Below the pieces are notes generated by a model that was not told the origin of the DNA, ran no database searches, and saw only the letters and a list, made by a program, of their open reading frames with translations. 64,000 nucleotides of DNA, taken from positions 226,229 to 290,228 of the forward strand of contig JAJFKX010000008.1 of assembly GCA_021772985.1 (NCBI GenBank), written 5' to 3'. The translations under genes were made by a program, and so were the position numbers. The DNA comes from Gammaproteobacteria bacterium. Its GTDB lineage: Bacteria; Pseudomonadota; Gammaproteobacteria; Xanthomonadales; Wenzhouxiangellaceae. Of this stretch, positions 18,195-27,856 are shown piece by piece; the stretch's first letter is position 1, and the number at the start of each line of letters is the position of its first letter.

Positions 18195-18235
18195 GCAAGG
18201 TTTTCAGGCCGGGAACGCTGTCGTCGGGGGCTGTA

Positions 18236-19264
18236 ATGGACAGCAGTCTGCCGCATTTACTGTTGACCCCAGGTGAACCGGCAGGGGTGGGGCCGGAGTT
18301 GGTGCTGCGGATGGCTTGTCGGCCATTGGCTGCACGAATAACAGCTGTGGCCGACCGGGAATGGCTGCAACAATTGGCCGAGCATTTGCAGATTCCAGTC
18401 ACTCTGACTGAAGCACAGTCAAATCAACCGATCAGTCACCAGCCAGGTGTATTACCGGTGCAACATGTGCCTTTGGCGCAACTGCCTGTTCCTGGCGAGC
18501 TCAATACCGCGAATGCCCGATATGTGCTCAGTTGTCTGGATGTTGCAATCGACTGGTGTGCTACGCATGCCAACTGCGCTTTAGTCACAGCACCGGTGCA
18601 TAAAGGTGTGATTAATGATGCCGGTATCGTTTTTACTGGTCATACAGAATATCTGGCCCGGCGTTTGGGTATTAAACAGGTGGTAATGATGCTTGCTGAT
18701 CAGAACCTGCGAGTGGCGCTGGTAACCACGCATCTACCACTTAAAGAAGTAGCAGATGCAGTGACCCGGGAGCGATTACGGGGTTGCATTGAAATTATTC
18801 ACCGGGATTTGCAAAAGCGGTTTGGTTTGGCACAGCCCAGAATTATGGTGCTGGGTTTGAATCCACATGCGGGTGAACAGGGTCATATGGGCCTGGAAGA
18901 GCAAACTATCATCGAGCCGCTGTTAACCGAGCTGAGAGCAACGGGAATGCAGATTGCCGGCCCGGTACCTGCAGATACGGCATTTGTTGATAGCCGATTG
19001 GATAATTGTGATGTGGTGCTGGCGATGTATCACGATCAGGGCCTGGGTCCATTGAAGGCCCGCAGTTTTGGGCAGATCGCAAATATTACCCTGGGTTTGC
19101 CGATAATCCGTACTTCAGTTGATCATGGTACTGCTCTGGATCTGGCTGGCTTGCCGGTTGCAGCAGCCAGCCAGGATCGCGCACGAATAGATAGCCTGGT
19201 TTTTGCTTGTCAGCAGGCAATAGAAATGTCCGAAAAAGCCTCAGTGGGTTCATCGGTGCTTTGA
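18236..19264 (+). CDS. pdxA: PdxA, 4-hydroxythreonine-4-phosphate dehydrogenase
   Basis: 342 residues with the family signatures TPGEPAGVGPEL, VTAPVHKGVIN, FTGHTEYLA, GLNPHAGEQGHMG and MYHDQGLGPLKA (metal-binding histidines), and IIRTSVDHGTALDLAG. It oxidises 4-phosphohydroxy-threonine in pyridoxal phosphate synthesis. The ATG follows a GGGGG-rich stretch. Its TGA overlaps the rsmA start (TGATG), so the two are coupled. Confidence 0.96.
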   Translation: MDSSLPHLLLTPGEPAGVGPELVLRMACRPLAARITAVADREWLQQLAEHLQIPVTLTEAQSNQPISHQPGVLPVQHVPLAQLPVPGELNTANARYVLSCLDVAIDWCATHANCALVTAPVHKGVINDAGIVFTGHTEYLARRLGIKQVVMMLADQNLRVALVTTHLPLKEVADAVTRERLRGCIEIIHRDLQKRFGLAQPRIMVLGLNPHAGEQGHMGLEEQTIIEPLLTELRATGMQIAGPVPADTAFVDSRLDNCDVVLAMYHDQGLGPLKARSFGQIANITLGLPIIRTSVDHGTALDLAGLPVAAASQDRARIDSLVFACQQAIEMSEKASVGSSVL

Positions 19265-20049
19265 TGGCTGGTCAGCATCAAGCACGCCGGCGTTTTGGTC
19301 AGAACTTTCTGCAGGATGATCGTGTTATTCAACAAATTATTGCTGTAACAGGGGTTTTGCCAAACGATACGGTAGTAGAGATTGGCCCAGGGCAAGGTGC
19401 GCTTACCAGAGAATTGATCCCGTTGTGTCAGCGCTTGATTGTGATCGAACTGGACCGCGATCTGGCAGCGACACTTCGCACTGAGTTGGGTAATCAATTG
19501 CAGCTGATTGAGGACGATGCGTTGCGAGTTGATTTGAGCGACCTTGCGGATCAGGGTTATCGATTGTTGGGGAATTTGCCTTATAACATCTCCACTCCGT
19601 TGCTGTTTCATTTTTTTGCGCACCTGTCGGCCTGGCGGGATGCGCATGTGATGTTGCAAAAAGAAGTTGCGCAACGCATCACTGCCCCTGTCGGCAGCAG
19701 CAATTACAGTCGTTTAACAGTAATGACGCAGTTCTATGTCAATGCAGAGCTGTTGTTAGAGGTGCCGCCAGAGTCATTTTATCCGGCACCTAAGGTCACT
19801 TCCGCTGTCGTTCGTTTGACGCCAAGGCAATTGCTTTTGGAGCAACCTTTGCAACAGCAGGAATTTGCTGCATTAGTTAAAACAGCGTTTGCACAACGCC
19901 GTAAAACGCTGGCAAATAATTTACGAGGAGTGTTAACGCGCGCAGCCATTGAGCAAGCGGGTATTGACCCTGGTAGGCGCCCTCAGACATTAAGCGTGGA
20001 AGATTTTGTAAGTCTGTTGAACGTGAAACATGCCGGCTGCAGTGAGTAA
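19264..20049 (+). CDS. rsmA: RsmA (KsgA), 16S rRNA A1518/A1519 dimethyltransferase
   Basis: 261 residues from the ATG at 19264, which overlaps the pdxA stop. The family start MAGQHQARRRFGQNFL begins there, so an upstream frame extension to 19207 is rejected. It shows VVEIGPGQGALT (SAM site) and LGNLPYNIS (catalytic NLPY), with the C-terminal RRKTLANNLRG. It dimethylates two adenines of 16S rRNA late in small-subunit assembly. In many relatives apaG follows, but here it is missing and apaH is next. Confidence 0.96.
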   Translation: MAGQHQARRRFGQNFLQDDRVIQQIIAVTGVLPNDTVVEIGPGQGALTRELIPLCQRLIVIELDRDLAATLRTELGNQLQLIEDDALRVDLSDLADQGYRLLGNLPYNISTPLLFHFFAHLSAWRDAHVMLQKEVAQRITAPVGSSNYSRLTVMTQFYVNAELLLEVPPESFYPAPKVTSAVVRLTPRQLLLEQPLQQQEFAALVKTAFAQRRKTLANNLRGVLTRAAIEQAGIDPGRRPQTLSVEDFVSLLNVKHAGCSE

Positions 20050-20165
20050 TGAAACACAGTATGCTAGGCGGCTGATCAGCAAGGACAAAAGTGGCTGTGG
20101 TTCAGGAATGTGGTAACCACTGCATTAATAGCAAAAAAACCGTCAGCGCCAGCTAAAAACACAAC

Positions 20166-20984
20166 ATGAGTACTTATGCCATCGGTGATATTCAAGGCTG
20201 TTACAGCTCGTTTTGCCGATTATTGGAAAAGATCAAATTCGATCCGGGTGCCGACCGCTTATGGCTGGTGGGTGATTTGGTCAATCGTGGCGGAAAGTCA
20301 TTGCAGGTACTGCGCATGGTTTATGAGTTGCGTGACTCGGTTACTTGCGTACTGGGTAATCATGATTTGCACCTGCTTGCCGCCAGGGAGGTTCAAAATG
20401 GTAAACATAAGAATGCCGAATTTGTCAAAATTTTCCGTGCTGTGGACAGTGATGAATTACTGGAGTGGTTAAGATCGCGGCCCTTGATAGCCGTGGATGA
20501 GGTAACACGTTTAATTATGGTGCATGCCGGCATTGCGCCTGGCTGGACCTTTAAAAAGACGCTTCAGTTGGCCGGCAAGGTAAGCAAAAGGCTGGTTGGG
20601 AAAGCCAAACCATGTAGACGATTTTTCACCAATATGTATGGCAACAGGCCTGTGGTGTGGCGACCAGGACTAGGCCCAGACGAAGAATTGCGGGTGATTG
20701 CCAATACCTTTACCCGGATGCGCTATTGCCAAGCTGATGGTGTTATGTCGTTTGCCGAGAGCGGTCAGCCAGGCACTCAGGAAAAAAAGTATCAGCCTTG
20801 GTTTATGCATCCCAGGCGGGTTAATGGGTATACCATCTTATTCGGTCACTGGTCTACGCTGGGATTGTATTTTGGCCATCAGGTGATGTGTTTAGACAGC
20901 GGTTGTGTATGGGGCGGTAAGTTGACTGCTGTGCGGTTGGCTCAGGAGTTCGATGTGATTCAAGTGAAGGGTCAAACCGGCTGA
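20166..20984 (+). CDS. apaH: ApaH, symmetrical bis(5'-nucleosyl)-tetraphosphatase
   Basis: 272 residues of the PPP-phosphatase fold with the metal motifs GDIQGC (start), GDLVNRGGKS, and GNHDLHLLA. FGHWSTLG and LDSGCVWGGKLTAVRL lie near the end. It cleaves Ap4A to two ADP and removes Np4-type caps from RNA. The start ATGAGTACTTATGC gives the usual MSTYAIGDIQGC. It is 116 bases behind rsmA, with no gene between. Confidence 0.95.
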   Translation: MSTYAIGDIQGCYSSFCRLLEKIKFDPGADRLWLVGDLVNRGGKSLQVLRMVYELRDSVTCVLGNHDLHLLAAREVQNGKHKNAEFVKIFRAVDSDELLEWLRSRPLIAVDEVTRLIMVHAGIAPGWTFKKTLQLAGKVSKRLVGKAKPCRRFFTNMYGNRPVVWRPGLGPDEELRVIANTFTRMRYCQADGVMSFAESGQPGTQEKKYQPWFMHPRRVNGYTILFGHWSTLGLYFGHQVMCLDSGCVWGGKLTAVRLAQEFDVIQVKGQTG

Positions 20985-21031
20985 CCGCGTTCAGCGGTGT
21001 AGCTGAAGTATTTGTCGTTGCCGGGTGTCGG

Positions 21032-21340
21032 TTATTCACTCGCCACCAGCACTGTCCATATTTTACCGTCTACTCGCTTTTTAGCCAGGTAAAATACGTT
21101 GAATACAAAAAACAGCAGCCATAACAGAAACATTGTCATTAATTTAGTAGCAGGAAAGCCCATTGAAAACACCAGAATAATCAGCATGAAGCTGGTGCTG
21201 TCTTGACGTCCCAGGTTAAACGCAGCCCCGATAATTGAGAAAGATTGCATATCCTGGGTCAACTGATAATTGGTGAAGGCCGGCACCAGCAGTTCGGCCA
21301 GCAACCGAGCACCGGCGAACATCAGTGTGCCGAGGACCAA
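21032..21340 (-). CDS. small predicted membrane protein, possibly PqiA-like
   Basis: 102 residues from a TTG, or 96 from an ATG at 21322. There are three hydrophobic stretches around 5-20, 50-65 and 70-88. The segment FSIIGAAFNLG followed by SFMLIILVFSMGFPATKLM resembles the conserved turn of paraquat-inducible A domains, but the protein is half the size of one PqiA domain. It may be a truncated relative or an unrelated small membrane protein. It lies 57 bases beyond rpe's stop on the same strand side, facing apaH. Confidence 0.45.
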   Translation of the reverse strand: MVLGTLMFAGARLLAELLVPAFTNYQLTQDMQSFSIIGAAFNLGRQDSTSFMLIILVFSMGFPATKLMTMFLLWLLFFVFNVFYLAKKRVDGKIWTVLVASE

Positions 21341-21396
21341 TAATCGATATTTCTAAGCTGCCTATAATCATGCGCAGATGCATAACCCGGGTTTAT

Positions 21397-22065
21397 TCAG
21401 CCCTGTAATGCAGTACGCATGGCATTAATGGTGTCGGTATAATTTTCAGTATTGAAAATGGCTGAACCGGCGACGAAGGTGTCAGCGCCCGCTGCGGCTA
21501 TTTCGGCGATATTATTGATTTTGACACCGCCATCAACTTCCAGTCGAATTTTCCTGCCGCTGGCATCAATCCGTTGACGTACACGTTGAATCCGGTCGAG
21601 TACTTGTGCAATAAAAGTCTGGCCGCCAAAACCAGGGTTGACTGACATCATAAGCACCAGGTCCAGTTGATCCAGGGTGTCGTCCAACCAATTCAAGGGA
21701 GTAGCCGGATTCAACACCAGGCCTGCCTGACAACCACTTGCATGAATCTGTTGAATGCTGCGATTTACATGCTTGCTGGCCTCCGGGTGGAAGCTGATGA
21801 GGCTGGCTCCCGCATCCGCAAAATCAGGAATCAAAGCATCCACGGGTTCAACCATTAAATGCACATCAATGGGCGCAGTGATACCAAAATCCCGCAATGC
21901 CCGGCAAACCATGGGGCCGATCGTCAGGTTGGGGACATAATGGTTATCCATTACATCAAAGTGAACCCAGTCTGCACCGGCATCCAGAACCGCCCGGGTA
22001 TCTTCCCCCAGCCGGGCAAAATCTGCAGACAGTATGGACGGAGCAATGACATAGGATTGTTTCAT
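21397..22065 (-). CDS. rpe: Rpe, ribulose-phosphate 3-epimerase
   Basis: 222 residues from the ATG at 22065 ([16 protein letters not shown]). The frame's upstream extension overlaps djlA and has no similarity. Metal-binding and catalytic motifs are present: [32 protein letters not shown] and EVDGGV. It interconverts ribulose-5-phosphate and xylulose-5-phosphate in the pentose phosphate pathway. It follows djlA closely on the same strand. Confidence 0.96.
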   Translation of the reverse strand: MKQSYVIAPSILSADFARLGEDTRAVLDAGADWVHFDVMDNHYVPNLTIGPMVCRALRDFGITAPIDVHLMVEPVDALIPDFADAGASLISFHPEASKHVNRSIQQIHASGCQAGLVLNPATPLNWLDDTLDQLDLVLMMSVNPGFGGQTFIAQVLDRIQRVRQRIDASGRKIRLEVDGGVKINNIAEIAAAGADTFVAGSAIFNTENYTDTINAMRTALQG

Positions 22066-22081
22066 GGTGTTGTTCTCAGTA

Positions 22082-22852
22082 TTAGCGGAAATTTCGCTGT
22101 TGGCGGATTTGATCGTATGCGGCACGTACTTCCCGAACCTTATCATGTGCGTATTCGCGCATTTTGACAGGTACCTGCTGGCCTGCCATTTTGTCCGGAT
22201 GATAACGCGACATCAAACGCCGATAGGCTTTTTTGATTTCAGATTCACTGGCATCAGCAGCAATGCCCAGAACTCGGTAAGGGTCTGGTTGTGAACCTGT
22301 GGTTGGTGTCTGCCGGTATCTGTTGCGTTGACGAATCAATTGGTCCAGCTGATCGGCTGACATGCCCAATGTTAGCGCGACCCGTTCAAGAATCTGACGT
22401 TCAGAATGACTGATCATGCCATCAGCGAGTGCGCCATTGAGCAGTATTTCAACAAACATTCGGCGTAAATGAGGCTGGTTACGGGTTAATACCTTGAATG
22501 AATTGAGCTCGTTTTCCAACGGGTATTTACTGCTTTTACCCAATCGAAAATTACTGATTGCTTCTTCGCGCTGGCGTTTATTCAGGTGCAATTGCGCCAT
22601 CACCTGTTCCGCTACGGCAATTTCGTGTTGGGTAACGCGCCCATCCGCTTTTGCCAGATGACCGAGGGTACCAAACAGCGCGCGCTGAAATATAACCTGG
22701 GCCTGGCCACCACCGCTGAAGATGTTGAAACCTTCACCAGCCATTATCCGGCTGATGTTCCGGTCCAGCCACCAACCAGCCCACATACCTAACGCAGCGC
22801 CCAGAGGGCCTTTAAACAGCAGGCCGACTGCCAGCCCAATCCATTTCCACAC
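22082..22852 (-). CDS. djlA: DjlA-like membrane co-chaperone with TerB and J domains
   Basis: 256 residues from a GTG. One N-terminal membrane segment (residues 1-30) is rich in glycine. A TerB-like helical domain follows (about 55-180, [12 protein letters not shown] .. [12 protein letters not shown] with repeated acidic loops). A C-terminal J domain (about 195-256) carries the HPD motif in YHPDKM. DjlA stimulates DnaK at the inner membrane. Family order and length agree with E. coli DjlA. It is divergent from purC. Confidence 0.93.
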   Translation of the reverse strand: MWKWIGLAVGLLFKGPLGAALGMWAGWWLDRNISRIMAGEGFNIFSGGGQAQVIFQRALFGTLGHLAKADGRVTQHEIAVAEQVMAQLHLNKRQREEAISNFRLGKSSKYPLENELNSFKVLTRNQPHLRRMFVEILLNGALADGMISHSERQILERVALTLGMSADQLDQLIRQRNRYRQTPTTGSQPDPYRVLGIAADASESEIKKAYRRLMSRYHPDKMAGQQVPVKMREYAHDKVREVRAAYDQIRQQRNFR

Positions 22853-22960
22853 AGTGATCAGTTAATAGCCAAAGAAAAGCCATTGTCGCAGATTCTATTG
22901 CTTGCGGCAGCCCAGAACCCAGGTAAAATTAAAACCTGGTTCATATCTGAAGCGATCATC

Positions 22961-23845
22961 TTGGACTCGCAACGTTCTATTCAAGCCTTATCACTTGTTC
23001 ATCGTGGCAAAGTACGCGATGTCTATGCGATTGATGATCACCGTTTATTGATGGTGGCCAGTGATCGATTATCAGCATTTGACGTGATTTTGCCGGATGC
23101 TATTCCCGGCAAAGGCGAAATTCTGACCCAGCTTTCCAATTACTGGTTTGAGCAAACTGCCGGTATTGTGGCCAATCATTTAACAGGTGTGCCATTACAC
23201 GATGTTCTAACGGCAGCTGATGCAGCGCTGTTACAGCGTCGTGCGATTGTGGTCAAACGGCTTAAACCTGTTCCAGCGGAAGCCATAGTACGAGGTTATA
23301 TCATCGGTTCAGGGTGGAAGGATTATCAGGCGACCGGCAGCCTGTGTAATATCAAATTGCCGGCTGGTTTGCGCCAAGCGGAACAATTGCCAGAGCCGAT
23401 TTTTACACCTTCCAGTAAAGCTGTCGTGGGCGATCACGATGAGAACATAAGCTTTGCTGCGCTGGTGGGTATGATCGGCATCGAGTTGGCTGAACAAATT
23501 CGGACGATAAGCCTCAAGCTTTATCAATACGCAGCAGCACATGCCTCAAAATGTGGCATCATCATTGCAGATACCAAATTCGAGTTTGGTTTGGATGTTG
23601 ATAATAACCTGGTGCTGATGGATGAAATATTTACACCGGATTCGTCACGTTTTTGGCCTACGTCTGAATATTTACCCGGGACCAGCCCTGTCAGCTATGA
23701 CAAGCAGTTTGTACGTGATTACCTGGAAACCCTGGACTGGGACAAAACCAGCCCCGGGCCGAATTTGCCGAAGGGAATTATTAATGCCACCGTGGAACGT
23801 TATCAAAGTGCTTATACGGCACTAACTGGAGCCACTTGGAGTTGA
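22961..23845 (+). CDS. purC: PurC, SAICAR synthetase
   Basis: 294 residues from a TTG at 22961, where family similarity begins ([21 protein letters not shown]). The frame is open from 22883 but that part matches nothing. Motifs are [39 protein letters not shown], and the catalytic loop DTKFEFGLD with [12 protein letters not shown]. It ligates aspartate to CAIR in purine synthesis. It is of the longer (about 290-residue) type found in many proteobacteria and yeast. No ATG fits; the start is uncertain. Confidence 0.93.
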   Translation: MDSQRSIQALSLVHRGKVRDVYAIDDHRLLMVASDRLSAFDVILPDAIPGKGEILTQLSNYWFEQTAGIVANHLTGVPLHDVLTAADAALLQRRAIVVKRLKPVPAEAIVRGYIIGSGWKDYQATGSLCNIKLPAGLRQAEQLPEPIFTPSSKAVVGDHDENISFAALVGMIGIELAEQIRTISLKLYQYAAAHASKCGIIIADTKFEFGLDVDNNLVLMDEIFTPDSSRFWPTSEYLPGTSPVSYDKQFVRDYLETLDWDKTSPGPNLPKGIINATVERYQSAYTALTGATWS

Positions 23846-23847
23846 AT

Positions 23848-24315
23848 ATGAAAAGTATCCAAACCTGGTTGGATGAATATGCTGTTTGTCATCAAAATTC
23901 AGTCAATAAGATTATTCACTGGATTTGCGTGCCATTGATTGTATGGAGCCTGCTGGCGCTATTGTGGTCGGTTCCAGTGCCTTTTTTGTCAATTCTGCAG
24001 ATTCCATCCAACGCAACTGTGCTGATGGTAGTAATGATAACGATTTATTACTTGATATTATCCTGGCAGCTGGCGATCGGGTTGTTATTGTTGGGTATAG
24101 GTATGCTGTGGTTAGGGTTGCAGTTATCCATGGTATCGGGGATGCCCATGTGGCTACTGGCATTAATCGTATTTACATTAGCCTGGGTGGGTCAGTTTAT
24201 CGGGCACTACTACGAGGGAAAGCGGCCGGCATTGTTTGAAGATTTACGGTTTTTATTGATTGGGCCACTTTGGTGTCTGGCGCATTTATATCAAAAATTT
24301 GGCTGGAGATATTGA
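23848..24315 (+). CDS. DUF962/Mpo1-like membrane protein
   Basis: 155 residues from the ATG behind GGAG, two bases after purC stops. The start MKSIQTWLDEYAVCHQNSVNKIIHWICVP carries the family pattern of N-x3-H with a following membrane segment. Four hydrophobic segments follow, ending GHYYEGKRPALFEDLR. The yeast relative Mpo1 is an Fe(II) dioxygenase acting in fatty-acid alpha-oxidation, with histidines in the same places. Whether the bacterial protein does so is inference. Confidence 0.8.
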   Translation: MKSIQTWLDEYAVCHQNSVNKIIHWICVPLIVWSLLALLWSVPVPFLSILQIPSNATVLMVVMITIYYLILSWQLAIGLLLLGIGMLWLGLQLSMVSGMPMWLLALIVFTLAWVGQFIGHYYEGKRPALFEDLRFLLIGPLWCLAHLYQKFGWRY

Positions 24316-24316
24316 T

Positions 24317-25699
24317 ATGGCTATGCCCAGAACAATCGCATTAGGAATTTTGGCAGTATTTATTCTGACGGGTTGCGGGCGGCAATTAAAACCAGATCTG
24401 TCGCGGCTATACACATTGTCCAATGCTACCGAACAACCACCGGTCATTATTATCCCTGGGATATTAGGTAGCAAAATCGCTCAAAAGAGTGATGACAAAG
24501 AAGTCTGGATCGGTGCGATAACCCGTGTGATATTTTCCGATTTTGACGAGCTGCGGTTGGATATTGACCCTGAAACTCTGGAGCCACTTGATTCTGATCT
24601 GTATGTAACCGGTATTACCGACAAGGTTGCCGGGCAGGATTTTTATGGGTCAATAATTGATACGTTGCATGCTGCGGGTGGTTACCAGCAAGGAAGACCT
24701 GGTGAACCGGCGGTCAAAGGTGAGCGGCGCTATTACATATTTGCTTATGACTGGCGCCAGGATAATAGCCGCAGCGCACGTAAATTAAGTCGGCTGGTTA
24801 AGCAAATCCAGCAGGATTACAACGACCCCGAATTAAAAGTAGATATTATTGCCCATAGCATGGGCGGGCTGGTTACCCGATATTATCTTCGTTATGGTGA
24901 GTTGGATGTATTGGACCGGGATGATTTCCCAGTAACCCTGGAGGGCGGAAGATCGGTGCGCCGGGTGGTTTTGCTGGGTACCCCAAGTTTGGGAGCTGTT
25001 GATTCGGTGCGCAGCTTTATTAGAGGATTTGAAATTGGTTTTACCCGGATTCCCACAGAAACGGTCGCCACCTTCCCGAGTGTTTATCAATTATTCCCAC
25101 ATGCGCTTAATGACTGGATTGTGAATGAAAACGGTCAACCATTAAAACGTGATTTATTCAGTCGTCGAATTTGGGAGCGATTTGCCTGGTCAGTATTCGA
25201 TCCAAAAGTAGAGCAGCGGATAATTGACGGTTTTGACGACGAAACGGAAGGCAGGGAATATGTCATAGTGCTACGGGATTATTTTCACAAGCAACTGGAG
25301 CGCGCCCGGCGGTTTGGTTGGTCGTTGACAGTACCATTGCCCGAAACTCCCTACAAGATGGTTGTTTTTGGAGGTGATTGCTCTTTAACACCGGCAAGGT
25401 TAATTGCCGAAAAGGTAGAGGATGATTTTGAGATACGATTGTGGCCTAAGGAAATTGCCAACCCGGTTGCGGGTGTTGACTACGATAATATTATGCTGGA
25501 ACCAGGAGATGGCACGGTTACCAAAGCCTCACTGTTGGCACGTGAATCATTAGATCCATCGGTCCCCAGGCATAAATATAGTTTTTTCCCTGCTGAATAT
25601 CCGGTATTTGTCTGCGAAGGTCACCAAAAGCTGACCCAAAACCCCACTTTTCAGGATAACCTATTGCATTTTATCCTAAGTCAGGATGTGGAAGATTAA
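24317..25699 (+). CDS. lecithin:cholesterol acyltransferase-like lipoprotein lipase
   Basis: 460 residues from the ATG at 24317 (GGAGA seven bases before). The signal peptide ends in the lipobox LTGC. PVIIIPGILGS is the LCAT oxyanion region. The nucleophile serine lies in IIAHSMGGLVTRY. A plausible acid and histidine are in LEPGDGTVTKAS and VCEGHQKL. The fold is alpha/beta hydrolase. Action on phospholipids or acylglycerols at the envelope is inferred from the family. It is tightly spaced between the DUF962 and SGNH genes, suggesting a lipid-related operon. Confidence 0.8.
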   Translation: MAMPRTIALGILAVFILTGCGRQLKPDLSRLYTLSNATEQPPVIIIPGILGSKIAQKSDDKEVWIGAITRVIFSDFDELRLDIDPETLEPLDSDLYVTGITDKVAGQDFYGSIIDTLHAAGGYQQGRPGEPAVKGERRYYIFAYDWRQDNSRSARKLSRLVKQIQQDYNDPELKVDIIAHSMGGLVTRYYLRYGELDVLDRDDFPVTLEGGRSVRRVVLLGTPSLGAVDSVRSFIRGFEIGFTRIPTETVATFPSVYQLFPHALNDWIVNENGQPLKRDLFSRRIWERFAWSVFDPKVEQRIIDGFDDETEGREYVIVLRDYFHKQLERARRFGWSLTVPLPETPYKMVVFGGDCSLTPARLIAEKVEDDFEIRLWPKEIANPVAGVDYDNIMLEPGDGTVTKASLLARESLDPSVPRHKYSFFPAEYPVFVCEGHQKLTQNPTFQDNLLHFILSQDVED

Positions 25700-26585
25700 G
25701 ATTATTCTGAAATTCACTCGTTCCCATGTTCCCAGCTGGGAACACCTATGGGCATGCCTCACACTGACGTTATTATTGCTGTTTAGCACAGCGGCCGTGG
25801 CTCAAACCAACCGGGTATTATTGATCGGTGATAGCTGGGCGGAACAGCAATGGAATGATCAGACGCATGCCAATGTGTTATTGGCCAACGGATTTGACCA
25901 ATATGCCGTGGTTGGTGGGGCAACAACCATCAGCGGTTCTACCGCAGCTGAATGGACCGCGCCGGATCGCCTGCAGTTGATTCAAGATGTACTACTGAAC
26001 AACCCTGATATCGATACGGTGCAATTAACGGTTGGCGGTAATGATTTTCTGGACGACTGGAGAGCAGACCTGACGGCTCAACAGCAATTGGATTTGCAAC
26101 AGCAGATCAGTAGCGATCTGCAACTCATTATTGATTTTATCCTGCAGCAGGATGCCAATATCGAAATCATTCTGAGTTTTTATGATTATCCTAACTTTGT
26201 CGATACTCTGAGTGGGATACCGGCTATATTCTGTTTTCCGTTATGGCTTTCCATGTCACAGCCCAGTGCAATGGAATTAAATGCTGCTGCGGTTGCATTT
26301 GAAAATTTTTATGCTGGTGTGGCGATGACCAACCACCGTGTAGAACACGTCAGCCATTTTGGCTTGATGCAATTTAATTTTGGCTTTCCGGATGAAAATA
26401 TCCAACCAGGTGATATACCGTTGCCGGGCGATTTGAGCAGACCGAGCCCAATCGAAGCAATGCGTAACGAATTGGACTGTTTTCATCTGCAGCCGGAAGG
26501 CTATGACATTCTTATTCAGAACCTGTTCGACCAATACCTGATGAATCGACTGGATACTGTTTTTAAAGCAACCTTTGAACAATAG
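25686..26585 (+). CDS. secreted SGNH/GDSL-type hydrolase
   Basis: 299 residues. A long N-terminus contains the hydrophobic signal CLTLTLLLLFSTAAVAQ. Block I is LLIGDSWAEQ (catalytic serine), block III is LTVGGNDFLDD (oxyanion asparagine), and a block V-like DCFHLQPEGYD supplies the aspartate and histidine. It is an esterase or lipase acting outside the cytoplasm; the substrate is unknown. The start overlaps the previous gene by 14 bases. Its C-terminus, LDTVFKATFEQ, faintly resembles the FE-ending tails of the DUF1028 proteins further on. Confidence 0.82.
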   Translation: MWKIKIILKFTRSHVPSWEHLWACLTLTLLLLFSTAAVAQTNRVLLIGDSWAEQQWNDQTHANVLLANGFDQYAVVGGATTISGSTAAEWTAPDRLQLIQDVLLNNPDIDTVQLTVGGNDFLDDWRADLTAQQQLDLQQQISSDLQLIIDFILQQDANIEIILSFYDYPNFVDTLSGIPAIFCFPLWLSMSQPSAMELNAAAVAFENFYAGVAMTNHRVEHVSHFGLMQFNFGFPDENIQPGDIPLPGDLSRPSPIEAMRNELDCFHLQPEGYDILIQNLFDQYLMNRLDTVFKATFEQ

Positions 26586-26587
26586 CG

Positions 26588-27262
26588 ATGCGCATTGCTT
26601 ATCCGCGTGTCAAGCTGCAACAACTGATCAGGCGCCAAAATGAGCTGGCTGCAAGGGTTATACTTCACGATCAGCTTCCACAGGATATTCAGTATATTGC
26701 CGGGATCGATGTGGCTTTTCCAAATCGAGGGGAAACCACCCGGGCGGCGGTTGTGGTTATGGATTACCCAGCTCTGAATATGGTTGAGCAGGCAATAACA
26801 GAGCAACCAACAGAATTTCCTTATATCCCCGGCTTTTTATCATTCCGGGAAGTGCCGGCTTTATTAAACGCGTTTAAGCAAATACAACAGACGCCCGATC
26901 TGGTGTTATGTGATGGTCAGGGAATAGCCCATCCGAGGCGTTTTGGATTGGCTTGTCACTTTGGTATCGAAACTGGTTTGCCGGCAGTTGGTGTGGCCAA
27001 GTCTAAACTGGTTGGCAGGTATCAGGAACCAGGTACTTTGAGTGGTTCTCAATCCAAACTGATTGATAATGGAGCCTTGCTAGGTACGGTGTTGCGGACA
27101 CGTGACAAAGTGAAACCGGTATTCATATCATCAGGGCACAGGATTAGTCTGGATACATCTGTTAAACATGTACTCGCCTGTGCCCGGGGTTATCGTTTGC
27201 CGGAACCTACCCGGATGGCGGACAAACTGGCAGGCTGTTATCAACGGCGGCGTTTGATTTAA
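26588..27262 (+). CDS. nfi: Nfi, endonuclease V
   Basis: 224 residues with family motifs YIAGIDVAFP (catalytic aspartate), PYIPGFLSFREVPALL (PYIP wedge), LVLCDGQGIAHPRRFGLACHFG, and VGVAKSKLVG. It cuts the second phosphodiester bond 3' to deoxyinosine, beginning repair of deaminated adenine. It follows the SGNH gene by two bases. It is convergent with tag, another repair gene, with 12 bases between. Confidence 0.95.
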   Translation: MRIAYPRVKLQQLIRRQNELAARVILHDQLPQDIQYIAGIDVAFPNRGETTRAAVVVMDYPALNMVEQAITEQPTEFPYIPGFLSFREVPALLNAFKQIQQTPDLVLCDGQGIAHPRRFGLACHFGIETGLPAVGVAKSKLVGRYQEPGTLSGSQSKLIDNGALLGTVLRTRDKVKPVFISSGHRISLDTSVKHVLACARGYRLPEPTRMADKLAGCYQRRRLI

Positions 27263-27274
27263 TTAAAGCGTCAA

Positions 27275-27856
27275 TCATTCAGAGCGGTAACACCAGCAGC
27301 TAACCAGGTGATCATCGACCAGACCAACCGCCTGCATATAAGCATACATGATGGTTGAGCCGACAAATGTCATGCCCCGTTTTTTAAGGTCTTTTGATAA
27401 TGCATCACTGATGTCTGTTGATACAGGGACATCTTTAAAAGATTGCCAGTGGTTTTTAATCGGCTTGCCGCCTACATAGCGCCACAGGTAATCGTCAAAA
27501 CTTTTGAACTCTCGCTGGATATTGATGAATGCCAATGCATTTTTGCGGGCAGAAAACACTTTCAAACGGTTGCGAACAATGTCTGGATTATCCAGTAGAC
27601 ATTCCAATTCAGCATCACTCATGTTTGCGACTTTATTGATGTCGAACTGATGAAATGACTGACGGTAGCCTTCACGTTTATTCAAGATGGTCTCCCAGGA
27701 CAGTCCGGCCTGGGCACCTTCCAGAATTAAAAATTCGAAATGGATACAATCATCGTGCACGGGAATACCCCATTCCAGATCATGGTATTTGGCATACAAA
27801 GGTTTGCCTTGACCAAAACAACGGTTTTTTCCATCCAGTGAGTTTGCTGAAACCAT
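27275..27856 (-). CDS. tag: Tag, DNA-3-methyladenine glycosylase I
   Basis: 193 residues. It has RCFGQGKPLYAKYHDLEWG (zinc cysteine and histidine), FEFLILEGAQAGLSWETIL, and a C-terminal zinc pair in DDHLVSCWCY. The catalytic glutamate lies in the LEGAQAGLSW region. It removes 3-methyladenine from alkylated DNA. The ATG overlaps the stop of the sulfotransferase gene (TAATG), so it is probably translated from the same mRNA. The N-terminal 11 residues before RCF are longer than in E. coli Tag. Confidence 0.93.
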   Translation of the reverse strand: MVSANSLDGKNRCFGQGKPLYAKYHDLEWGIPVHDDCIHFEFLILEGAQAGLSWETILNKREGYRQSFHQFDINKVANMSDAELECLLDNPDIVRNRLKVFSARKNALAFINIQREFKSFDDYLWRYVGGKPIKNHWQSFKDVPVSTDISDALSKDLKKRGMTFVGSTIMYAYMQAVGLVDDHLVSCWCYRSE

